The notes: a model not told the origin generated them from the sequence alone. Positions 27,948 to 36,789 are shown, counted from the stretch's first letter. The stretch: DNA of 64,000 nt from JAPLKB01 sp964429485 (GCA_964429485.1 CAYSBW010000001.1:99632-163631); one strand, 5' to 3'. Made by a program: numbers and translations.

Positions 27948-30397
27948 GAATCAGAAACTTCCACTGTTGTCTCAATAGAATCATCCATAGCAGTTGTAAC
28001 TACAGCGGCTACTATTTTTTCAGCTTCTCTTAAATCCATAAGCTTAACCCCGAGACCGCCTCTCTTCTGGACAGGGATATCCTGGATTCTAAATCTTATT
28101 GTTCTACCGGTATCTGTTGTGAGTATTACTTCATCATCATCTTTAACCTGTTTAAGGCATACTACTTCACCATTTTTTGCCCCGCATCTTACATTTATGA
28201 TACCCTTGCCTCCTCTCGACTGGATCCTGTAGCCGCTGCAAGGTGAACGTTTTCCGTAACCCTTTTCTGTTACTGTAAAAACATTGCAACTCTGGTTGAC
28301 CATATCCAAGGAAACAACTTCATCATTTCTGGCAAGTTTTATGCCTCTTATTCCATATGCTATCCTTCCCATTGATCTTATTTCTTTTTCTTTGAATCTT
28401 ATTGCCTTACCTTTCTTTGTAGCAATTTCTATTTCGTTTTCTCCATCAGTTTCAAGAACTCCAATCAGGCTGTCATCTTCCGGGAGGCTGATTACACGTA
28501 TGCCAGGAGAACGCAAATGCTTCAGAGAATCAAGGCTTATCTTCTTTACGTGTCCTTTTTTTGTTACAAGAAAAAGATATTTGTCTTCAGAAAATTCCTT
28601 TACATGTGCTACAGCTGTTATTCTTTCATTTTTATCAATATTGATCATGTTGATGATTGGTTTGCCTTTAGATGACATGGTAGCTTCAGGAATTGTGTGA
28701 ACTTTTACAATGTGAGCTTTTCCGGAACTGGTAAAAAATATTATGTAAGAATGTGTGGAAGCTACATACAGATGATCTACGAAATCTTCTTCCTTGACAA
28801 TAATACCCATTTTTCCTTTTCCGCCTCGTGCCTGATGTTTGTATTGGTCAAGGGGAGTCCTCTTTGTATAGCCCCGATAAGTGATAGTTACAACAACCTC
28901 TTCATCTTTAATCATATCTTCTATTGTAATATCAGGTAGTTGATCTACTATTTCAGTCAACCTTTTATCGCCATATTTTTCTTTTATCTCGATGAGTTCC
29001 TGTTTTACAACATCCAGGAGAAGCTTTTCGTCTCCAAGAATCATCTTTAATTTTGCTATTTCTTCTGAGGTACTTTTATAATCATCGAGAATTTTGGATC
29101 TTTCCAGTGAGGTAAGGCGCTGTAAACGCATTTCCAGTATGCTTGCAGCCTGTTTTTCTGAAAAGGCAAAATGGTTTATCAGAGAGACCCTTGCTTCTGG
29201 TACTGTTTTCGATTGTTTTATAAGTGCTATTACTTCATCTATGTTATCAAGAGCTATTTTAAAACCCTCAAGTATATGCAATCTGTCCAGAGCCTTGTTT
29301 AATTCAAATGTAGATCTTTTTGTTACTATATCTTTTCTGAATTTTACAAACTCCTCAATCAGCTGGAAGATTGTAAGGGTTTTAGGTTCATTGTTTACGA
29401 TTGCAAGGAATATGATACCGAAGGTTGTCTGAAGCTGTGTATGTTTATAAAGCTGGTTTAAAATTGGTTCACCTATTTCGCCTCTTTTCAGATCCAGAAC
29501 GATCCTCATACCTTCCCTGTTTGATTCATCTTTTATGTTTGATATACCTTCGACTCGTTTTGTATTTATCAGTTCAACTATATTTTCAATAAGGCGTGCC
29601 TTGTTTACCTGATAGGGAATTTCTGTAATTACTATTGCCTCTTTATTTTCCCTCTTTTTTTCTATCAAAGCCCGTGCCCGTAATATTATATGACCTCTTC
29701 CTGTTTCATAGGCTTCCCTTATCCCCTGTCTGCCGTAAATTATGGCACGAGTAGGAAAATCAGGACCTGGAACAAGTTTCAGAATTTCATCCAGGGTTAT
29801 ACCAGGATTGTTAATATATGATATGATGCTGTTGATTATTTCTGTTAGGTTGTGTGGAGGTATGTTGGTTGCCATTCCCACTGCAATGCCGGAAGAGCCA
29901 TTAATTAAAAGATTGGGTATCTTTGACGGCATTACGACTGGCTCAACAAGTGAATCATCGTAGTTTGGTCTAAAAGAGACTGTATCCTTTTCAATATCCT
30001 TGAGTATCTCTTCGGCCATTCTCGTAAGTCTGACTTCAGTGTACCTCATGGCAGCAGCTGCATCCCCGTCTATGGATCCGAAGTTACCCTGACCGTCTAT
30101 CAGGGGGTATCTGAGGGAAAAATCCTGTACCATCCTTGTGATGGCATCATAAACCGACTGATCCCCGTGAGGATGATATTTACCTATGACATCACCGACA
30201 ACCCTTGCTGATTTTTTATAAGGCTTGTCGTGATTGTTGTTCAAATCGTACATTGCAAAGAGGATTCTTCTATGAACGGGTTTCAGTCCGTCTCTGATGT
30301 CCGGTATTGCCCTTCCAATGATGGTGCTCATCGCATAATCAAGGTAAGATCTTTTCATTTCCTCTTCAATGGGAATGGTTATTACAGATGTGTGCAT
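27944..30397 (-). CDS. gyrA: DNA gyrase subunit A
   Basis: The 817-residue protein begins with the family N-terminus MKRSYLDYAMSTIIGRAIPD, has the catalytic Tyr in AMRYTEVRLT (near residue 119) and the C-terminal six-bladed beta-pinwheel. A GyrA-box QARGGKG is seen near residue 521 and a second, similar QSRGGKG further on. The GyrA-box supports gyrase, not topoisomerase IV. It introduces negative supercoils together with GyrB, which is not encoded here. The residue matching E. coli Ser83 is Gln (HPHGDQSVYD). GGAGG precedes the ATG. Confidence 0.96.
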   Translation of the reverse strand: MHTSVITIPIEEEMKRSYLDYAMSTIIGRAIPDIRDGLKPVHRRILFAMYDLNNNHDKPYKKSARVVGDVIGKYHPHGDQSVYDAITRMVQDFSLRYPLIDGQGNFGSIDGDAAAAMRYTEVRLTRMAEEILKDIEKDTVSFRPNYDDSLVEPVVMPSKIPNLLINGSSGIAVGMATNIPPHNLTEIINSIISYINNPGITLDEILKLVPGPDFPTRAIIYGRQGIREAYETGRGHIILRARALIEKKRENKEAIVITEIPYQVNKARLIENIVELINTKRVEGISNIKDESNREGMRIVLDLKRGEIGEPILNQLYKHTQLQTTFGIIFLAIVNNEPKTLTIFQLIEEFVKFRKDIVTKRSTFELNKALDRLHILEGFKIALDNIDEVIALIKQSKTVPEARVSLINHFAFSEKQAASILEMRLQRLTSLERSKILDDYKSTSEEIAKLKMILGDEKLLLDVVKQELIEIKEKYGDKRLTEIVDQLPDITIEDMIKDEEVVVTITYRGYTKRTPLDQYKHQARGGKGKMGIIVKEEDFVDHLYVASTHSYIIFFTSSGKAHIVKVHTIPEATMSSKGKPIINMINIDKNERITAVAHVKEFSEDKYLFLVTKKGHVKKISLDSLKHLRSPGIRVISLPEDDSLIGVLETDGENEIEIATKKGKAIRFKEKEIRSMGRIAYGIRGIKLARNDEVVSLDMVNQSCNVFTVTEKGYGKRSPCSGYRIQSRGGKGIINVRCGAKNGEVVCLKQVKDDDEVILTTDTGRTIRFRIQDIPVQKRGGLGVKLMDLREAEKIVAAVVTTAMDDSIETTVEVSDS

Positions 30398-30429
30398 TTA
30401 TGAGGCCTCCGTTATTGCTGTTTGCATTA

Positions 30430-30458
30430 CTTTAACATAAATATTAACCTGTTGACAA
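30430..30458 (-). promoter_or_regulatory. Possible promoter of gyrA
   Basis: On the minus strand, TTGTCA (30453-30458) is followed after 17 bases by TTAAAG (30430-30435), about 33 bases before the gyrA ATG. The -10 box is weak. The gap between gyrA and the divergent small lipoprotein gene is only 75 bases, so both promoters must be close together. Confidence 0.35.
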
Positions 30459-30472
30459 ATAGGAACGCATTG

Positions 30473-30829
30473 ATGGAAAATAATGATATGAAAATTTTAT
30501 CAATATTTATTCTGTTTTTAACGATTATTACATTTTGTCCTTCCTGCGGTAAGGAAAACATCGGTTTACAGGAAGAAATAAAACTTTTGAAAGAAGAGAA
30601 CAATTTTTTAAAGGCCGAAAACATAGGTTTAAAAAAAGAACTGGAAAATCTCTATAAAAAATTTGATGAAAAGGCTAAAATTGAAGAAAAAGAGCAAATC
30701 AAATCTGATATAAAAGAAACTGAAAAATCTGCTAAAAAGTTTAAAGTTGAGACAAAAGTAGAATCCAATATTGAGAAAAAACCCCAATTAAGAAAAAACC
30801 ACACAAATGAATCCCGAAATAATGAATGA
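30473..30829 (+). CDS. Small coiled-coil putative lipoprotein
   Basis: A 118-residue protein of unknown function. The hydrophobic stretch ILSIFILFLTIITF is followed by CPSC, a weak lipobox, so it may be a lipid-anchored or simply membrane-anchored protein. After it comes a heptad coiled coil with Leu at regular spacing (LQEEIKLLKEENNFLKAEN, then LKKELENLYKKF), then a Lys/Glu-rich tail. Start is ATG 30473 (AGGA eight bases before) or ATG 30488, which would place the hydrophobic core right at the N-terminus. It overlaps the next small gene by four bases. Confidence 0.6.
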   Translation: MENNDMKILSIFILFLTIITFCPSCGKENIGLQEEIKLLKEENNFLKAENIGLKKELENLYKKFDEKAKIEEKEQIKSDIKETEKSAKKFKVETKVESNIEKKPQLRKNHTNESRNNE

Positions 30830-30993
30830 TAAAGCAATACCGGATTTTGGATCTGCCGATACTTGTGAGACATTTGCAGGCATGGTGTAGAAACTCAAGT
30901 GTAATAAACAGCCCGTGTACAAGGGCAGGAAGGAGATGTCCCGGCTGCTTTGCCGGTGGAGAGGGCTGTTACAGGTGCGAGCCCTTGCAATAG
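30826..30993 (+). CDS. 55-residue cysteine-rich micro-protein
   Basis: A short open frame of 55 codons begins at ATG 30826, overlapping the stop of the putative lipoprotein as ATGA, and ends three bases before the truA start. It begins MIKQYRILDLPILVRHLQ, contains WCRNSS, and carries six Cys with the spacing C-x9-C-x6-C-x2-C-x6-C-x2-C; the last four lie in RCPGCFAGGEGCYRCEP. The two CxxC pairs suggest a zinc or Fe-S site. The tight coupling on both sides and the ordered cysteines argue that it is real. I do not recognise a family. Confidence 0.65.
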   Translation: MIKQYRILDLPILVRHLQAWCRNSSVINSPCTRAGRRCPGCFAGGEGCYRCEPLQ

Positions 30994-30996
30994 AAA

Positions 30997-31731
30997 ATGC
31001 GTAATATATCCCTTATTGTTTCCTACGATGGAACTAACTACCATGGATGGCAATGTCAACCTGAATTGAGGACAGTTCAGCAGACAGTGCAGGAAAGAAT
31101 TGAAAAAATTGTCAATCATCAAATCAAGCTTTTTGCTGGTGCGAGAACGGATAGCGGGGTTCATGCATACGGTCAGAGAATAAATTTTTTTACAGATAGC
31201 AACATAGAATTAATAGGGCTTATCAGAGGACTTAACAGTGTCTTACCGGAAGATATCAGGATAATAGATATAGCTGAAGTATCTGACGATTTCCATTCAC
31301 GTTATTCTTCAAAAAGTAAAATCTACACGTATTCAATCTTAAACTCATCATACAATTCCCCTTTTTATACGAGATATGTGTGGCATCTGCCGTATGCTCT
31401 TGATGTTGCTTCGATGAACTGTGCGATTGGTTCTCTCAGGGGAAGTCACGATTTTTCGGCTTTTAAGAAAAAAGATTCCCTTTACCAGAGTCCTGTAAGG
31501 GAAATACTGAGGGCAGGTGTTCGAAGAAGAGCTGATTTTGTCTATATCGTAATAGAGGGAACAGGTTTTTTACGCTATATGGTGAGAAATATTGTTGGGA
31601 CACTTATGCTTGTGGGCACAGGCAAACTTACTGAAAATGATTTCAGAATAATACTCAAATCAGAAGATCGCAATTTGGCAGGCCCTACAGCACCTGCCAG
31701 GGGATTGTTTTTAAGGATAATAAAATATTGA
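30997..31731 (+). CDS. truA: tRNA pseudouridine synthase A
   Basis: The 244-residue protein has the TruA motifs: YDGTNYHGWQCQP, the catalytic Asp52 in FAGARTDSGVHAYGQ, SKSKIYTYSILNS, and FLRYMVRNIVGTLMLVG near the end. It makes pseudouridine at positions 38-40 of tRNAs. It starts three bases after the Cys-rich micro-protein stop, so it shares that transcript. The start is fixed by the family N-terminus MRNISLIVSYDG. Confidence 0.96.
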   Translation: MRNISLIVSYDGTNYHGWQCQPELRTVQQTVQERIEKIVNHQIKLFAGARTDSGVHAYGQRINFFTDSNIELIGLIRGLNSVLPEDIRIIDIAEVSDDFHSRYSSKSKIYTYSILNSSYNSPFYTRYVWHLPYALDVASMNCAIGSLRGSHDFSAFKKKDSLYQSPVREILRAGVRRRADFVYIVIEGTGFLRYMVRNIVGTLMLVGTGKLTENDFRIILKSEDRNLAGPTAPARGLFLRIIKY

Positions 31732-31747
31732 TTTTATTAATTTAATT

Positions 31748-32514
31748 CTAAAGCAGTATTTTTAACTGGGTGAATCTTTCACTTATTTGTTGTGCCGTGC
31801 TTTTTATATGCAGGATTATTGAAGGAATTTTATCGTTATTCATTGAGGTTGTGAAACCCATAACACTGATGGCCCCGACTGTTGTGTTTCCTGGATAAAT
31901 AAGCGTTGCAACAGCCCGTATACCCTTCAGGTATTCTTCAAAATCAAGACTGTGTCATGTTTTCCTTGTTTTTTCGATTTCTTTGATAAATTCAGCAATA
32001 TCGGTAATACTGTTTTAAGTGTATTAGGGCAATCCCTTTTCTTTCAAAAATATCTTTATATTATTATTATTATCCATGATTGATAGAAACACTTTACAGA
32101 GTACTGATGCGGTGATAGGGAATCTAATGCCTATTGGTGTTGTTATTTTGATTGTTTTTTTGTTTCTATAGCATCAAGAACCCTTACAGTGCTATCTTTC
32201 TGTTTGCAGAGAAATGCAGTTTCAATAACGAAGGAAACAAGCTTTTCAAGGAATGGTTTTGCAATCATTATCGCTTTACCGCCTTTGAACACTTTCTTGG
32301 CAAGCTCGTATAGTGCAGGCCCGATTATATATTTCATGGTTTTACTGTCTTTTGTGAGAAATTTTTCATCTTTAAGAGCATTTAAAATGCCGTATACTGT
32401 GCTTTTACTAACAGTCAGATTTTTTGATATTTCCGTAATGCCGAGAGGTCGGTCACTTTTGACTATAAATTTTAGGACCTCAAGAGATTTTTTTAAAATT
32501 GGAGCACTATACAA
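31748..32514 (-). pseudogene. IclR-family regulator, broken by a frameshift and stop codons
   Basis: An intact N-terminal part (32143-32514, 123 codons) has the winged-helix motif ITEISKNLTVSKSTVYGIL and the start of the effector domain. The frame then shifts near 32150-32160 in an A-rich run, and the next frame continues IclR sequence: ITTPIGIRFPITASVLCKVF, then ITDIAEFIKEIEKTRK, then DFEEYLKGIRAVATLIYPG and ISVMGFTTSMNNDKIPS, stopping at 31748. That part has three internal stops (TAA, TAA, TGA). A one-base deletion plus stop mutations explains the pattern. The gene would encode a sugar- or aromatic-responsive regulator of about 250 residues. It sits just before the CODH/ACS cluster on the opposite strand. 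Confidence 0.85.
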
Positions 32515-32725
32515 ATTTCACTATACTGAACATTATAATAGTGCATACATTTCATGTCAATAATAATAAAGCTACCTTGTTTTTTTCAATGGAATGCCCA
32601 TAGCCTCTGAGGTATATGTCGAAACAGTACTAAAGGTTGGCGCTGAGCAGGATAAAAATTGAATAACACGACATTGTCAATAAAACAGAAGACTGGGGTT
32701 AATAAACTGTTTTTATATTGGAAAT

Positions 32726-32734
32726 TGATATAAT
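32726..32734 (+). promoter_or_regulatory. Extended -10 promoter element before the CODH/ACS cluster
   Basis: TG-A-TATAAT, an extended -10 element, ends 52 bases before the acsV start. The -35 region is poor, as is common with extended -10 promoters. The 272-base gap (32515-32786) between the broken regulator and acsV holds no gene; near the IclR start the sequence TTCA-N6-TGAA could be a remnant operator. Confidence 0.5.
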
Positions 32735-32786
32735 TATGTAAAAATTACAAACAATTTGTTAATATTATGACAATATAAGGATTTGA

Positions 32787-34763
32787 ATGGAAAAATATAA
32801 AATTAAGTTTCTTCCTGTTGATCGAATCTGTTTTTCTGAAAACGGAGTGACAGTTCTTGAAACAGCGATGAAATCCGGTATTCACATAAATGCTTCCTGC
32901 GGTGGGAATGCTTCCTGCGGAAAATGCAGAATCAGAGTATTGGATGGAGACGCTCCTGCTGCACCTCATGCTTCAATAACAGAATCGGAATATGATGCTG
33001 GAGTAAGGCTTGCCTGTATGACAATTCCCAAGACGGATATAACTGTTGAAATACCCCTTGAGTCTCAGGTGGACAAGCTTGCCCTTAAAAATAGAAAAAA
33101 TGAAACATCAATTCTTTCTGTTTCCGATATAGGTGAATTTGTTACAGGATGGGAAGTTGACCCTGCGGTATTCAAAAAATACATTGAATGTGAACCCCCT
33201 TCCATTGAGGATAACATATCTGATCTTAGCAGGATTATGAGGATGCTTAAGACAGAACTTGGTGTTGATGAAATATCCGTTGATTTCAGGATTCTTGAAA
33301 ACCTTGGTATTATGTTGAGGACTGCTGACTGGAAAATTACTGTCACAATAGCCCGGATGGGAGAAAGATATAAATTGGTACATGTTGAACCGGGCAATAC
33401 TGAAAAGAATAACTATTCAGTAGTAATTGACATAGGAACAACTACTGTATGTACCCAGCTTCTCGATCTTGCAAATTGTAGTGTCTTGAAATTGAAATCC
33501 CCGGTTGACACAAAGAGGGATTTTTGCACACTGGGAGAGGCTTCTAATTATAATGCCCAGATCAGTTATGGAGAGGATGTTATATCGAGGATCATGTATG
33601 CCAGGAAAGAGAAAGGTCTTAATAAACTCCGGGAAGTGCTTTTAGAAACAATTAATAACTTGATTAAGGAACTCATTAAAATAAGCGGCATCAGTGAAGA
33701 ACATATATCGCACATTGTATGTGCTGGCAATACAGTCATGACACATATTTTTCTAAATTTGAATCCCGAATATATAATGCTTTCCCCCTATGTACCGACA
33801 GCGACATTTTACCCCTCTGTTCGGGCATCGGAACTTGGTATTAATCTGAAAAGCCATGTTTATGTGTATGTTTTTCCCTGTGTAGCTTCCTATGTTGGCG
33901 GTGATATTGTTTCAGGAGTTCTTGGCTCAGGTATTTTTCAGAGTGACAGAGTGAACCTTTTTATGGATATTGGAACAAATGGTGAAATTGTTCTTGGTAA
34001 CAAGGACTGGTTTGTCTGTGCATCATGCTCCGCCGGTCCGGCCTTCGAAGGAGGCGGAATTAAATTTGGCATGAGGGCAGGAAAGGGTGCTATAGAACAG
34101 ATTAGAATTAATCCAATTACTTTTGAACCCATGGTACTTACCATAGGCAGAACAAATCCTTCAGGCATATGCGGTTCAGGTTTGATAGATCTTGTTGCGG
34201 AACTTATTAAAGTCGGTCTTTTGGCCCGGAACGGCAAATTTAAATGGGAAATTGATACTGAAAGAATCAGGCAAGGGGATAGTGGTTATGAATATGTTAT
34301 ATGTTATGCCAATGAGACAATGGTTGAGAGAGATATTGTAATTACCGAAGTGGATATAGAAAATCTTATGAGGGCAAAGGCAGCTATATATGCAGGATGC
34401 AAGGTTCTTCTTGACAATGTAGGTCTTGCCTTTAAGGATGTTGATATGGTTATAATATCAGGTGGATTTGGTCATTATATTGACCTTGAAAAGGCCCGGA
34501 TAATAGGGTTGTTGCCCGGTCTTCCTTCAAATAAGTTCATATTTGCAGGCAATGGGTCTCTTCTGGGCGCCCGTTTAGTTTCTTTCTGCAGAGCATTTTT
34601 ATCTGAAGCAGAAAGTATAGCAAAAACCATGGTTAACATTGAACTTTCAAATAATAATAAATTTATGGACGAATATATAGCTGCAATGTTTCTTCCTCAT
34701 ACGAATTTTGAAGAATTCCCCGACATCGTAGAAAAACCGGAAAATTTTGTGGACATTGAATAG
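32787..34763 (+). CDS. acsV: Reductive activator of corrinoid protein (RACo), ferredoxin-ASKHA protein
   Basis: The 658-residue protein has an N-terminal plant-type 2Fe-2S domain with Cys38, Cys44, Cys47 and Cys77 (CGGNASCGKC and RLACM), a linker of about 100 residues, and a C-terminal ASKHA ATPase domain (VIDIGTTTVCTQLLD, DIGTNGEIVLGN, SGGFGHYIDLEKARIIGL). This is the layout of RACo, which uses ATP to re-reduce the cobalt of the corrinoid Fe-S protein (AcsC-AcsD). It is the first gene of the CODH/ACS cluster, with cooC 60 bases after it. Its partner AcsCD is encoded in the same cluster, which supports the assignment. Confidence 0.9.
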   Translation: MEKYKIKFLPVDRICFSENGVTVLETAMKSGIHINASCGGNASCGKCRIRVLDGDAPAAPHASITESEYDAGVRLACMTIPKTDITVEIPLESQVDKLALKNRKNETSILSVSDIGEFVTGWEVDPAVFKKYIECEPPSIEDNISDLSRIMRMLKTELGVDEISVDFRILENLGIMLRTADWKITVTIARMGERYKLVHVEPGNTEKNNYSVVIDIGTTTVCTQLLDLANCSVLKLKSPVDTKRDFCTLGEASNYNAQISYGEDVISRIMYARKEKGLNKLREVLLETINNLIKELIKISGISEEHISHIVCAGNTVMTHIFLNLNPEYIMLSPYVPTATFYPSVRASELGINLKSHVYVYVFPCVASYVGGDIVSGVLGSGIFQSDRVNLFMDIGTNGEIVLGNKDWFVCASCSAGPAFEGGGIKFGMRAGKGAIEQIRINPITFEPMVLTIGRTNPSGICGSGLIDLVAELIKVGLLARNGKFKWEIDTERIRQGDSGYEYVICYANETMVERDIVITEVDIENLMRAKAAIYAGCKVLLDNVGLAFKDVDMVIISGGFGHYIDLEKARIIGLLPGLPSNKFIFAGNGSLLGARLVSFCRAFLSEAESIAKTMVNIELSNNNKFMDEYIAAMFLPHTNFEEFPDIVEKPENFVDIE

Positions 34764-34822
34764 CAATGACCGATAAGGTAAAAGATTATAAATTATTGCA
34801 ATTAAAAATAAAGGTGTAAATT

Positions 34823-35575
34823 ATGACGAAAGTAATAGCAATTGCCGGCAAGGGAGGAGTAGGGAAGACAACAATTTGCGGGCTTCTAGTGAGATACCTC
34901 GTGGAACATATGAAGAATGGACCGGTTCTTGCTGTGGATGCTGATCCCAATTCTAACCTCAACGAACTCCTTGGAGTTCCTGTTGCTGCAACAATAGGTG
35001 AGATGAGGGAACTTATGAAAAAGGAAGTGCCCCAGGGTATGACAAAGGACGTATGGTTTGAATACAAAATTCATGAGGCAATCATCGAAAGCAGAGGTTT
35101 TGACCTTCTTGTAATGGGCAGACCTGAAGGACCTGGATGTTACTGTGCTGCAAACAGTCTTGCGAAAAAATCCATAGATTCCTTGAAGGAAAGCTATTCC
35201 TATGTAGTGCTGGACAATGAAGCAGGTATGGAACATATTAGCAGGCTTGTTACCCAGGATATAGATCAGTTGTATGTTGTTTCAGATGCAACACCGAGAG
35301 GAGTTATGACTGCAAAGCGTATACTTGAACTTATTAGTAACCTGGGCTTGAATATAAAACAAACGGACATTGTTATTAACAGATTGAAAAATGATCAGAA
35401 AGATAAGCTTTTGAATATAGCCTCGCAAAATGGAGCAAATGTGTCAGGATTTATAAGGAACGATGATAATCTTGCGGAAGATGACATATATGGCAGACCC
35501 ATATTCCTACTTGACAAAGAATCCACGGCACTGGCTGATGCCTACAGAATTTTTGATAAAACTTTAAAAATCTGA
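34823..35575 (+). CDS. cooC: CODH nickel-insertion ATPase CooC/AcsF
   Basis: A 250-residue MinD-type ATPase with a deviant Walker A KGGVGKTT (10-17), VDADPNSNLNELLG and the CooC metal-binding pair Cys106-x-Cys108 (PGCYCAAN), where a dimer binds nickel or zinc. It matures the C-cluster of CODH or the A-cluster of ACS. It lies between acsV and folD, three genes before acsD-acsA-acsB. The C-terminal part is normal for the family. Confidence 0.93.
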   Translation: MTKVIAIAGKGGVGKTTICGLLVRYLVEHMKNGPVLAVDADPNSNLNELLGVPVAATIGEMRELMKKEVPQGMTKDVWFEYKIHEAIIESRGFDLLVMGRPEGPGCYCAANSLAKKSIDSLKESYSYVVLDNEAGMEHISRLVTQDIDQLYVVSDATPRGVMTAKRILELISNLGLNIKQTDIVINRLKNDQKDKLLNIASQNGANVSGFIRNDDNLAEDDIYGRPIFLLDKESTALADAYRIFDKTLKI

Positions 35576-35664
35576 AGGCACTTGAGCTCTGTTATTGAAT
35601 ATTCCGGTGATATAATATGTCAGGATTCAGAATTTGATATTTAAATTTAAAAAAAGGAGTTAAT

Positions 35665-36549
35665 TTGCCTGCGAAAATTATAAGTGGAAAAGAAATCGCT
35701 GCGAAAATAAGAGAAGAGATAAAAGAAGATGCAGCAAAACTTGCAGAGCAGCATGGAATTATCCCAGGCCTTGCAACAATTATTGCAGGCAGTAATCCGG
35801 CATCTGTGAGTTATGTTACGGCAAAACATAAAACAGCAAAAGATCTGGGCTTCTTTTCGATACAGGAAGACTTGCCAGAAGATGTTTCTGAAGATGTTCT
35901 TCTTGAAATAATAAAAAAATACAACAAAGATCCCAAGATTCATGGAATACTTGTGCAGTTGCCATTGCCTGGTCAGATAAATGAAAGTAAAATCCTCTAC
36001 GCTATAGATCCTGACAAGGATGTAGACGGTTTTCACCCTGTCAATGTCGGACGACTTGTGATAGGTGAGGCCTTGTTTTATCCTTGTACACCCTATGGTA
36101 TCCAACATTTGCTTATCAGAAACAATGTACGGATTGACGGCGCAGAGGTGGTAATTGTGGGGAGGAGCAATATTGTTGGAAAACCTCTTGCCATGATGCT
36201 TACCCAGAAAATTGAAGGTGGTAATGCAACGGTAACTCTATGTCACACAGGGACTCGTGATATTTTTTTTCATACGAAAAGAGCCGATATCCTTATTGTC
36301 GCAGCCGGCAGGCCGGAGATAATAACAGCAGACATGGTAAAAGAAGGCGCTGTTGTAATAGATGTTGGTGTGAACAGATTGGGTTATACACAGGAAGGAA
36401 AGGCAAAACTATGCGGTGATGTTGATTTTGATAATGTTAAGGAAAAAGCATCCCTTATAACGCCCGTACCGGGAGGTGTGGGTCCGATGACAATCACTAT
36501 GCTAATGATGAATACCCTCAAATCTGCAAAAATGAAAATAAGTATATAA
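35665..36549 (+). CDS. folD: Bifunctional methylene-THF dehydrogenase / methenyl-THF cyclohydrolase
   Basis: The 294-residue protein has all FolD motifs: PGLATIIAGSNPASVSYVTA with the catalytic Tyr-x-x-x-Lys, VQLPLPGQ, PDKDVDGFHPVN, VIVGRSNIVGKPLAM for NADP binding, and TPVPGGVGPMTITML. It interconverts methylene- and formyl-THF in the methyl branch of the Wood-Ljungdahl pathway. The start is TTG after AAAAAAGGAG. Its place within the CODH/ACS cluster ties folate one-carbon flow to acetyl-CoA synthesis. Confidence 0.96.
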   Translation: MPAKIISGKEIAAKIREEIKEDAAKLAEQHGIIPGLATIIAGSNPASVSYVTAKHKTAKDLGFFSIQEDLPEDVSEDVLLEIIKKYNKDPKIHGILVQLPLPGQINESKILYAIDPDKDVDGFHPVNVGRLVIGEALFYPCTPYGIQHLLIRNNVRIDGAEVVIVGRSNIVGKPLAMMLTQKIEGGNATVTLCHTGTRDIFFHTKRADILIVAAGRPEIITADMVKEGAVVIDVGVNRLGYTQEGKAKLCGDVDFDNVKEKASLITPVPGGVGPMTITMLMMNTLKSAKMKISI

Positions 36550-36573
36550 ATGCATTGTATTTCCGGAGATACC

Positions 36574-36789
36574 ATGATTGATAATCAGCATGATGAAAAA
36601 GAAAATCTTAACAGAGAGAAAGTAAAAACTTCTGTTGCTGACATTGAGGAAAGCAGACCTGAAGATGGCCAGGATTGGAAGGCTAAACTTGCAACCCGCG
36701 AGGAAAAACTCCGATATATAAAGACTGCTCTACGCTACTGGTACAGCAAGGACTGGTATGGAAGCGAAAAGAGAAAACAAAAAGCATAG
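36574..36789 (+). CDS. Unknown 71-residue protein in CODH/ACS cluster
   Basis: A small hydrophilic protein with no Cys, no signal and no membrane segment. The N-terminal half is acidic (DNQHDEKENLN, DIEESRPEDGQD) and the C-terminal half is basic and aromatic: REEKLRYIKTALRYWYSKDW. The ATG at 36574 follows GGAGA by five bases; an ATG at 36550, right after the folD stop, has no such site. The Tyr-Trp-rich end could be a docking helix on a partner. I do not recognise a family; the location between folD and acsD suggests a link to the pathway. Confidence 0.55.
   Translation: MIDNQHDEKENLNREKVKTSVADIEESRPEDGQDWKAKLATREEKLRYIKTALRYWYSKDWYGSEKRKQKA

Noticed and set aside
30830..30996. GC-rich stretch before truA considered as a structured RNA or riboswitch
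   Set aside because: It is explained by a 55-codon frame with ordered cysteines; no known riboswitch core was seen.
30895..31164. Minus-strand open frame over the start of truA
   Set aside because: It overlaps both the Cys-rich micro-protein and truA, which have better support; the sequence has no family features.
31748..32160. Internal TGA and TAA codons in the IclR region as recoding or selenocysteine
   Set aside because: There are two TAA codons and a frameshift as well, and no Cys or Sec is expected at these sites. Decay is simpler.
32189..32563. Plus-strand open frame across the IclR region
   Set aside because: It is the antisense of clear IclR winged-helix coding sequence and has no motif of its own.
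35647..36108. Minus-strand open frame antisense to folD
   Set aside because: folD has all its catalytic motifs; the antisense frame is low-complexity and Phe/Cys-rich with no motif.
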